Source: Alphaproteobacteria bacterium UBA2903 | Lineage (GTDB): Bacteria; Pseudomonadota; Alphaproteobacteria; CAAGCB01; CAG-977 | Length of the DNA: 51,725 bases | Reading direction: 5' to 3' | Assembly (NCBI GenBank): GCA_002349565.1 | Contig: DEDN01000020.1 | Location: 12,572 to 64,296 of the forward strand | Shown: in pieces, positions 17,032 to 23,038 of the stretch | Layout of the letters: every line of letters begins with the position of its first letter | How positions within the stretch are numbered: position 1 is the stretch's first letter | Translations under genes and position numbers: made by a program | The notes under the pieces: generated by a model | Seen by the model: only the letters and a program-made list of their open reading frames with translations | Database searches by the model: none | Told to the model about the DNA's origin: nothing

Positions 17032-17066
17032 TTGGTTTTATACGCCAAAACGGTTATACTCGGCAA
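17032..17066. promoter_or_regulatory. Overlapping divergent promoters for the amidase and TRL-lipoprotein genes
   Basis: Plus strand: TTGGTT (17032-17037), 17-base spacer, TATACT (17055-17060), driving the lipoprotein gene at 17118. Minus strand: TTGCCG (17066-17061), 18-base spacer, TATAAA (17042-17037), driving the amidase gene. The two RNA polymerase sites occupy the same 35 bases on opposite strands, so they should exclude each other. Both matches are good by eye; no transcript data are available. Confidence 0.6.
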
Positions 17067-17117
17067 GTCCGAAGGGACAGTACCGACGATTTAATTTCAA
17101 AATTTGATGAGGTTTTT

Positions 17118-17441
17118 ATGAAAAAACTTGCTTTATTGACGGTGTTAATCGGTTCGATGATGATGTCCGCCTGCGCGGTCATTCCGTCGAATATGGCTAT
17201 CTTTTCTCCGGTCGCCGTTGATGCCGTTTCGCCGAATCAGGCGTTTGTCAACAACGATGTCCGTCCCCAGAAACGTGGCGAAGCGACCCAGACGGGCATT
17301 ATTTTGTTCTCGACGGGCGATGCGTCCATTGAAGCCGCTATGAAAAACGGCAACATCACCAAAGTTCACCACGTCGATTACAAAACAACGACGGTTTTGT
17401 TCCTGTACACGAAACAGACAACCATCGTTTACGGTGAATAA
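17118..17441 (+). CDS. TRL-like family lipoprotein
   Basis: A 107-residue protein with a lipoprotein signal peptide (MKKLALLTVLIGSMMMSAC, lipobox cysteine at 19). The rest, with TGIILFSTGDASIEAAMKNG and ITKVHHVDYKTTTVLF, ending in TTIVYGE, matches the pattern of the TRL-like family (small lipoproteins of unknown function first noted near tRNA loci). It should sit in the outer or inner membrane facing the periplasm. It is monocistronic, with its own promoter and a strong terminator at 17456. Confidence 0.8.
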   Translation: MKKLALLTVLIGSMMMSACAVIPSNMAIFSPVAVDAVSPNQAFVNNDVRPQKRGEATQTGIILFSTGDASIEAAMKNGNITKVHHVDYKTTTVLFLYTKQTTIVYGE

Positions 17442-17455
17442 TTCACAAAAACCGG

Positions 17456-17485
17456 AAAGCGGCTTTCAATCGAAAGCCGCTTTTT
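17456..17485 (+). terminator. Rho-independent terminator of the TRL-lipoprotein gene
   Basis: The perfect 12-bp stem AAAGCGGCTTTC / GAAAGCCGCTTT has a four-base loop (17468-17471) and is followed by a T-run. It starts 15 bases after the stop codon. Confidence 0.9.
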
Positions 17486-17648
17486 ATGTTACTTCTATTG
17501 ACGTCAGAAAACGGAAGTGTAGGTTGCTATAGGATCTATCAGACTGTAACTCGAAAGGGTTGTGTCTTTGTTTGTGGTGATGTATTACTTGAAATACAAC
17601 TATAAAATGCAGAGGTGAGTTTCTCTTTTGTTCATAGTGGGATTGATA
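17486..17648. other. AT-rich intergenic stretch, no gene seen
   Basis: No open frame with a ribosome-binding site is apparent. A short inverted repeat (TGTATT/AATACA around 17580-17600) may help end transcription of the minus-strand gene at 17649, but it is weak. Base composition becomes AT-rich here and stays so to about 18270, which marks the left border of a probable acquired segment. Confidence 0.3.
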
Positions 17649-18131
17649 TTATTTATTCAAGAAATTATTTGCTTCTCTGAATGTCGAGATTTCTTTTTCT
17701 AGTATTTTCATAATATTACTAACAGAATACATTATACAGACATCCTTATGATCATTTGTTTCAACATAAATTCCGGAATTGTCAAATGTTGCTCCACCAA
17801 ACGGGGCAGTAAACAACCCTTCCCCCGTGTGAGGATGATATTTTATCTGTTCGGTAGAATTTATTTTTCTTGAAACCTTGTTGCGCTTTAATTTGAAATG
17901 CTTTGTTGCATTGCAAACATCCCGAACATAGATAAAGTCTGTATCGTTTGTTATGTATCTTATATCTATTTTTGGAACATATTTTATATAATCCAAAGTG
18001 TGATAGAGAACTATGCAAGCCAATCTTGCCCGCCGTAAATCATTTTGTTGCTTTAAGAATTCTTCGACAGTTGGTTTAACAACAGTATCAAAGTAATCTA
18101 TGAGAGATTTTTCGGAAGATTTGTTATTCAT
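17649..18131 (-). CDS. Uncharacterised AT-rich orphan protein, possibly HEPN-like
   Basis: A 160-residue, mostly helical, hydrophilic protein. I do not recognise a named family. The pattern LACIVLYHTLDYI, then FIYVRDVCNATKHFKLKR recalls small proteins with an arginine/histidine helix motif as in HEPN-type RNases, but this is only a hint. ATG at 18131 is chosen over an upstream in-frame start because AAGGAG lies eight bases ahead. The gene is far richer in A+T than its neighbours and uses AT-ending codons, which suggests horizontal transfer. It sits beside a methyltransferase/HNH nuclease pair, so a defence-related role is possible but unproven. Confidence 0.6.
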   Translation of the reverse strand: MNNKSSEKSLIDYFDTVVKPTVEEFLKQQNDLRRARLACIVLYHTLDYIKYVPKIDIRYITNDTDFIYVRDVCNATKHFKLKRNKVSRKINSTEQIKYHPHTGEGLFTAPFGGATFDNSGIYVETNDHKDVCIMYSVSNIMKILEKEISTFREANNFLNK

Positions 18132-18237
18132 TTTGAACTCCTTTTTAATTGATTTAGAAACGAAGGGTTTATCCTTGGTGTAAAACAAATCGTGAAAACA
18201 AGCAACAAAAGGTTATATTCTTAAAAAACTAAACGCC

Positions 18238-18266
18238 TTGCAAAAATCAATTTTCAAGGTTATTCT
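18238..18266 (+). promoter_or_regulatory. Promoter of the structured leader RNA
   Basis: TTGCAA (18238-18243), a 17-base spacer and TATTCT (18261-18266) place a transcription start at about 18274. This is exactly where GC content rises and the run of hairpins begins. Confidence 0.6.
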
Positions 18267-18273
18267 TTCATTT

Positions 18274-18560
18274 AGGTGCGGGAGACGTAGGGTTTCCTGC
18301 GTTTAGTGCCTGAAAAAGAGGTGCGGAGCCGTGAGAAAGCTCTCATAGTACCGGTGCAAGATATGCGCCGTAATCCGTATTGTTGAAATACAATCACGGA
18401 AAAATATCCCCGAATCCGTTCTATGGTTCGGGGAGCTTTTGGCGTATGTTCAGAAGTCCCGATTTGAATCGGATAACTTTAAAGGCTGAAAGGATCATCG
18501 TACTATGTGATTTTCTCAACTCCCCGAGCCGCTTGACAGGCGGTTCACGGGGAATTTTTT
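18274..18560 (+). ncRNA. Structured leader RNA with terminator/antiterminator, upstream of EcoRI-type methyltransferase
   Basis: About 285 bases with no ORF but at least seven hairpins: 18278-18300, 18332-18345, 18352-18370, 18374-18400 (ten pairs with one bulge), 18408-18433, 18459-18472 and 18521-18553. The last, TCCCCG-AGCCGC paired with GCGGTT-CA-CGGGGA, is followed by six T residues, so it is a terminator placed directly against the methyltransferase ATG at 18561. Its 3' arm also contains the only plausible ribosome-binding site, GGGGA. TCGGGGA at 18428-18434 can instead pair with TCCCCGA at 18521-18527, which would undo both hairpin five and the terminator. This is the layout of an attenuator or riboswitch. 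I do not recognise the family. An independent small RNA is the alternative. Confidence 0.6.
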
Positions 18561-19661
18561 ATGGCAAACGAAAAGCTTCATCACGCCAAAGCCGCCAAAA
18601 ACGATGAATTTTATACGCAATATGCCGATATTCAGCGGGAAATGAACGCTTATTTGGATTTTAATCCGAATGTTTTTCGCGACAAAACGGTTCTGTTGCC
18701 CTGCGACGATCCCGAATGGAGCAATTTTACAAAGTTTTTTGCCCAAAATTTCGAGGCGTTCGGATTAAAAAAGCTGATCAGCACAAGCTTCGCCGCCGAA
18801 AGTAAATCATATAAAACCGATTGGCAGCCGACTTTGTTTGAACGTCAAAATCCCGCTTTTGATGCGGATAAAACCGGAATTAAGGGAAAAATTTTTACTT
18901 TGACGCGCGGTGAAAACGCGAAAGCGGACATTAACGCTTTGAAATGGCGGTATTTGGACGGTGACGGCGATTTTCGCAGTACGGAAGTGACGAAACTGCG
19001 CGATGAAGCGGATGTTATCATTACCAATCCGCCGTTTTCTTTGTTTCGGCGTTTTTTGGAATGGATTATGGAAGTCCCTAAAAATTTTTCCATTATTGGA
19101 AATATTAATGCACTAACATACAGAGAAGTTTTTCCTTTGATTAAGGCTAATAAAATTTGGCTTGGAGCAAGTATTTCAAGCGGAGACAGAGAATTCATAA
19201 TTCCTGAAGAAATTGTTGACTTTTCCCGTTTTACAGGAGTTGTTCGAAAAGATGAAAAAGGAAAATCTGTTTATTTTCAAAAAGTCATGGGAGTGCGTTG
19301 GTTTACATCCCTTGAGCATGGCAGGCGGCATCAGCCGCTGACTTTAATGACAACGGCGGATAACCTGAAATACAGCAAACACAAGGAAATTCGGGAAACG
19401 GGTTATCAAAAATATGACAACTACAATGCAATCGAAGTGCCGTTCACCGATTCCATTCCGTCCGATTATAATGGCGCGATGGGCGTCCCGATCAGTTTTT
19501 TGGACAAATACAATCCCGAACAGTTTGAAATCATCGGCGCGACCGAAAGCGAAGGTGTCGGCTTTTCAAACGGGTTGTGGAAAGAGGAAAGCCGCATAGC
19601 CCAACCTTTGGTGAGCGGCATTAAAAAATACAAAAGAATTTTTATCAGAAAAAGAGGGTGA
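18561..19661 (+). CDS. Adenine-specific DNA methyltransferase, EcoRI methylase family
   Basis: A 366-residue protein starting MANEKLHHAKAAKNDEFYTQ, the characteristic opening of the EcoRI-methylase family, followed by a SAM-binding region (VLLPCDDPEWSNF, residues 44-56) and the N6-adenine catalytic motif NPPF in DVIITNPPFSLFRRF. It probably methylates adenine in a short duplex target; the specificity cannot be read off. The start lies seven bases after GGGGA, which sits inside a terminator stem, so expression is probably attenuated. The following nuclease gene begins one base after its TGA, so the two form one operon and a likely restriction-modification or defence pair. Confidence 0.88.
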   Translation: MANEKLHHAKAAKNDEFYTQYADIQREMNAYLDFNPNVFRDKTVLLPCDDPEWSNFTKFFAQNFEAFGLKKLISTSFAAESKSYKTDWQPTLFERQNPAFDADKTGIKGKIFTLTRGENAKADINALKWRYLDGDGDFRSTEVTKLRDEADVIITNPPFSLFRRFLEWIMEVPKNFSIIGNINALTYREVFPLIKANKIWLGASISSGDREFIIPEEIVDFSRFTGVVRKDEKGKSVYFQKVMGVRWFTSLEHGRRHQPLTLMTTADNLKYSKHKEIRETGYQKYDNYNAIEVPFTDSIPSDYNGAMGVPISFLDKYNPEQFEIIGATESEGVGFSNGLWKEESRIAQPLVSGIKKYKRIFIRKRG

Positions 19662-19662
19662 A

Positions 19663-20823
19663 ATGGAAACGTTTTTGAAACAAATAGCCGTGTCCGATTT
19701 ATGTAAGGGCTTTGTCTATAACGAATTAGAGGGCAAGGGATTGTTCGGTTTGGACGGGCGGTTGACGATTCAGCCCGAATATCAGCGTAATTACATTTAC
19801 GCCGACGGTAAAAAAGATGTCGCCGTGATTGATTCAATGATGAAAGGCTATCCTTTGGGGCTGATTTATTTTAACAAGACGGGGGACGATACTTATGAAG
19901 TCCTTGACGGGCAGCAGAGAATTACAAGTATCGGACGTTTTTTGACAAACCGCTTTGCCGTCAAAGACTGTAACGGTATGGAGCAATACTTTGACGGACT
20001 GAACGTTGAAACGCAAAAGAGAATTTTGGATACGGGGTTGTTGGTGTATGAGTGTTCGGGGACGGAAACGGAAATCAAAGAATGGTTTAAAACAATCAAT
20101 ATCGCGGGTGTTCCGCTGAATAATCAAGAATTGCTGAATGCCGTTTATTCGGGACCGTTTGTTACATTGGCAAAACAGGAGTTTAGCAATTCCCGAAATT
20201 CAAATGTCCAAAAATGGAGCGCGTATATCAACGGAGCCGTCAACAGACAGGATTATCTGGAACGCGCATTGGATTGGGTCAGCCGCGGCAATATTTCAAG
20301 CTATATGTCGGCGCATCGGCAAGATTTGGATATTACGGAACTGAAAACCTATTTCAACAGCGTCATAGATTGGGTGTCCGCTGTTTTTATTGATGTTGAA
20401 AACGAAATGCGCGGTTTGGAATGGGGACGGCTGTACGAACGGCATCACGCAACGCCCTACAGTCCGCAAAAGGTTTCCGAACGGGTAAACGCTTTGTTTT
20501 CCGATCCGTTCGTGACAAATAAAAGAGGAGTGTTTGAATATATATTGGGTAGGGAAACGGATACAAAGCTTTTGCATATTCGTGTTTTCGACGAACCGAC
20601 CAAAAGAACCGTTTATGCCCGCCAAACGGAAAAAGCCAAGCAAGAAGGCGTTTCAAACTGTCCCCTTTGCGCCGCCGGCGACAATGCGAACAAAACGAAA
20701 ATTTGGAAGTTGTCCGAAATGGATGCCGATCATGTCAAGGCATGGAGCAAGGACGGCGCGACAAGTATCGAAAACTGCGAAATGCTGTGTAAAACACATA
20801 ACCGCGCCAAAGGAAATGCCTGA
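19663..20823 (+). CDS. DUF262 domain protein with C-terminal HNH nuclease
   Basis: The 386-residue protein has an N-terminal DUF262 (GmrS/ParB-like) domain with IQPEYQRNYIY, VIDSMMKGYPLGLIYF and the hallmark LDGQQRITSI (about residues 85-95). Its C-terminus is an HNH nuclease: zinc-type CPLC, then the catalytic MDADHVKAWSKDG, and NCEMLCKTHNRAKGN. DUF262 domains act as NTP-sensing or NTP-hydrolysing modules in GmrSD-type modification-dependent restriction, and the HNH domain cuts DNA. Being in one operon with the EcoRI-type methylase suggests a restriction or anti-phage role in which the methylase protects the host. The gene begins one base after the methylase stop and ends at a strong terminator. 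Confidence 0.85.
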   Translation: METFLKQIAVSDLCKGFVYNELEGKGLFGLDGRLTIQPEYQRNYIYADGKKDVAVIDSMMKGYPLGLIYFNKTGDDTYEVLDGQQRITSIGRFLTNRFAVKDCNGMEQYFDGLNVETQKRILDTGLLVYECSGTETEIKEWFKTINIAGVPLNNQELLNAVYSGPFVTLAKQEFSNSRNSNVQKWSAYINGAVNRQDYLERALDWVSRGNISSYMSAHRQDLDITELKTYFNSVIDWVSAVFIDVENEMRGLEWGRLYERHHATPYSPQKVSERVNALFSDPFVTNKRGVFEYILGRETDTKLLHIRVFDEPTKRTVYARQTEKAKQEGVSNCPLCAAGDNANKTKIWKLSEMDADHVKAWSKDGATSIENCEMLCKTHNRAKGNA

Positions 20824-20849
20824 GTTTTCTTTTCGGAAAAGCAAAAAAA

Positions 20850-20871
20850 AAACGCCGATTGCTCGGCGTTT
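20850..20871. terminator. Bidirectional terminator between the HNH gene and tRNA-Leu
   Basis: The stem AAACGCCGA / TCGGCGTTT has the four-base loop TTGC. On the plus strand it is followed by GATTTTTTG, ending the methylase-nuclease operon. On the minus strand it is followed by about ten T residues, ending the tRNA-Leu transcript, which finishes 14 bases before it. Confidence 0.9.
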
Positions 20872-20885
20872 GATTTTTTGTTTTA

Positions 20886-20972
20886 TGGTGCCCCTGGCCG
20901 GAATCGAACCAGCACGATCGTAAGATCAACAGATTTTGAGTCTGCCGCGTCTACCAGTTCCGCCACAGGGGC
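20886..20972 (-). tRNA. tRNA-Leu (anticodon CAA)
   Basis: An 87-base class II tRNA. The acceptor stem GCCCCTG pairs with CAGGGGC, the discriminator is A and CCA is encoded. The D-loop region contains TGGTAGACGC, the anticodon loop is CTCAAAA giving anticodon CAA, there is a long variable arm, and the T arm contains GGTTCGATTCC. It decodes UUG. Confidence 0.97.
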
Positions 20973-20988
20973 TCTCAAAACAAAAGCG

Positions 20989-21016
20989 AATATACACCCT
21001 TTTACGGGGATGTCAA
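20989..21016 (-). promoter_or_regulatory. tRNA-Leu promoter
   Basis: On the minus strand TTGACA (21016-21011), a 16-base spacer and TATATT (20994-20989) lie between the parE stop and the tRNA 5' end at 20972. This near-consensus promoter means the tRNA is transcribed separately from parE. Confidence 0.8.
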
Positions 21017-21019
21017 CAA

Positions 21020-23017
21020 TTAAATATCCAAATCCTCAACAAATTTTGCATGTTCTTGAATATATTGGAATCTCAGTTCGGGATGCGTGCCCATCAGCTG
21101 TTCGACAAGGTCGTTTGTCGCCGCGACTTCGTGCGAATCCTCTTCTTTGCGGGGGTCGGGAACGCAAACGCGAATCAGCAAACGTTTATCGGGCGCCATG
21201 GTTGTTTCCTTCAGCTGCGCGGGGGGCATTTCGCCCAACCCTTTAAAGCGGCTGATTTCCACTTTTTTGGCGTTCTTCAGCTCTTTTTTGATGATGCGGT
21301 CTTTGTCCGCGTCGTCCACGGCGTAAAACACTTTGTTTGCATACGCCAAGCGGTACAGCGGCGGGACCGCCAGATAAAGGTGTCCTTTCTGTATCAGTTT
21401 CGGCATTTCGCGATAGAAAAACGTCATCAGCAGGGACGCAATGTGCGCGCCGTCAACGTCCGCATCGGTCATGATGATGATTTTTTCGTATCTCAGCGCC
21501 GATTCGTCGTAGTGTTCGCGCCGTCCGCAGCCCAAAGCTTCGGTGATGTTGTTGATTTCTTCGTTCGCATGGATTTTGTCGTTTGACGCGCTGGCAACGT
21601 TCAGAATTTTGCCGCGCAGGGGCAGAATAGCTTGGATTTCGCGGTTGCGCGCCTGTTTCGCCGAACCGCCCGCCGAATCGCCTTCGACGATGAAGATTTC
21701 CGTGCCGATGGCGGACGACCGCGAGCAGTCGGACAGTTTGCCCGGCAGGCGCAGGCGTTTCGTCGCCGACGCGCGCGCGGTTTCGTTTTGCTTTTTCTTG
21801 CGCTGGCGTTCGGCGGAACGTTCCAAAACATGAGTCAGCAGAGCCGTTGCCGTTTTGGTGTCGCCCGACAGCCAATGATCAAACTGGTCTTTAATTGCCG
21901 TATCAACCAGACGGGTGGCTTCGGGCGATCCGAGCTTTTCCTTGGTTTGCCCTTGGAATTGCGGATCTTTCATAAACAGGGACAAGACGATTCCCGCCGA
22001 TCCGATGACGTCTTCGGTCGTAATGTCGGCGGTTTTCTTGTTCCCCAGCATTTCCGCGTAACCGCGCAGACTGCGGGTCAAAGCCGAGCGCAAGCCCGCT
22101 TCGTGCGTGCCGCCCTGCGGTGTGCGAATCGTGTTGCAGAACGAACTGATGAAGCCCGCTTCCCCGTCCTCCAGCCACGTCATCGCCCATTCGACGAAGC
22201 CTTTGCCGTCGGGCAGTTCGGAACGTCCCGCAAACGGTTTCGGCGTAACAACGGGTTCGTCGCGCAGCTGGTATTTCAAGAAATCTTCCAGCCCGTTGGG
22301 GAATTTCAGCGTTTCCTCTGCGGGCGTTTTGTCGTCGCCCGTCAGCAGGGACGGATCGCATTTCCAGCGGACTTCGACGCCCTTGAACAAAAATGCTTTG
22401 GAACGCGCCATGCGGAACAGGATTCCCGGTTTGAACGTTTGGCGTTCGCCGAAAATTTCCGTGTCGGGCTTGAAGATGACCGTCGTGCCGCGTCTGTTCG
22501 ACACGGGACCCATGTTCTGCAAGGGCGTGACGGGAACGCCGCGCGAATACTTTTGCACCCACAGGGTTTTGTCGCGCGCGACCTCAATGGTCATTTCGGA
22601 CGAAAGCGCGTTGACGACCGCCGCGCCGACGCCGTGCAAGCCGCCCGAAACCGCGTACGCTTTGCCGCCGAACTTGCCGCCCGAATGCAGCGAAGTCATG
22701 ATGACTTCCAAAGCCGATTTGTCGGGATATTTCGGATGCGGGTCGACGGGAATGCCGCGTCCGTTGTCTTTGACGCGCACGGAACCGTCGGCATACAGCT
22801 CCATTTCAATGACGGAGGCGTAACCCGCGACGGCTTCGTCCATCGCGTTGTCCAGAATTTCCGCCGCCAAATGGTGGTAGGACGTTTCGTCCGTGCCGCC
22901 GATGTACATGCCGGGACGGCGGCGGACGGGTTCCAGCCCTTCCAGAATTTCGATGTCTTTCGCCGAATAGTCGGATGTTGTCGAAAGCGTTTGTTCGTTA
23001 AACAGATCTTCAGCCAT
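21020..23017 (-). CDS. parE: DNA topoisomerase IV subunit B
   Basis: ParE is the ATPase subunit of topoisomerase IV, which decatenates daughter chromosomes. The 665-residue protein has the GHKL ATPase motifs AAEILDNAMDEA, VKDNGRGIPVD and GLHGVGAAVVNALS, and the TOPRIM motifs EGDSAGGSAKQARNRE and MTDADVDGAHIASLL. The sequence KQARNREIQAILPLRGKILN favours ParE over GyrB, which typically has GR(D/N)R(K/R)FQA at that place. The length is also that of ParE. It follows the DUF2207 gene by 21 bases and is probably co-transcribed with it. Confidence 0.93.
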   Translation of the reverse strand: MAEDLFNEQTLSTTSDYSAKDIEILEGLEPVRRRPGMYIGGTDETSYHHLAAEILDNAMDEAVAGYASVIEMELYADGSVRVKDNGRGIPVDPHPKYPDKSALEVIMTSLHSGGKFGGKAYAVSGGLHGVGAAVVNALSSEMTIEVARDKTLWVQKYSRGVPVTPLQNMGPVSNRRGTTVIFKPDTEIFGERQTFKPGILFRMARSKAFLFKGVEVRWKCDPSLLTGDDKTPAEETLKFPNGLEDFLKYQLRDEPVVTPKPFAGRSELPDGKGFVEWAMTWLEDGEAGFISSFCNTIRTPQGGTHEAGLRSALTRSLRGYAEMLGNKKTADITTEDVIGSAGIVLSLFMKDPQFQGQTKEKLGSPEATRLVDTAIKDQFDHWLSGDTKTATALLTHVLERSAERQRKKKQNETARASATKRLRLPGKLSDCSRSSAIGTEIFIVEGDSAGGSAKQARNREIQAILPLRGKILNVASASNDKIHANEEINNITEALGCGRREHYDESALRYEKIIIMTDADVDGAHIASLLMTFFYREMPKLIQKGHLYLAVPPLYRLAYANKVFYAVDDADKDRIIKKELKNAKKVEISRFKGLGEMPPAQLKETTMAPDKRLLIRVCVPDPRKEEDSHEVAATNDLVEQLMGTHPELRFQYIQEHAKFVEDLDI

Positions 23018-23038
23018 TATGCTTCACTTCAGTCAGAG

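Noticed and set aside
18527..18545. Possible group II intron domain V at AGCCGC...GCGGTT
   Set aside because: The hairpin is too short for domain V, has no conserved bulge, and no intron-encoded reverse transcriptase is nearby. A terminator explains it better.
17649..20972. Integrated mobile element or prophage beside tRNA-Leu
   Set aside because: No integrase, transposase, direct repeat of the tRNA 3' end or inverted terminal repeat is visible, although composition suggests acquisition of part of this region.
21020..23017. GyrB instead of ParE
   Set aside because: The TOPRIM stretch reads AKQARNREIQAILPLRGK and the length is 665 residues, both typical of ParE. GyrB usually has GRDRKFQA-like sequence and is longer.
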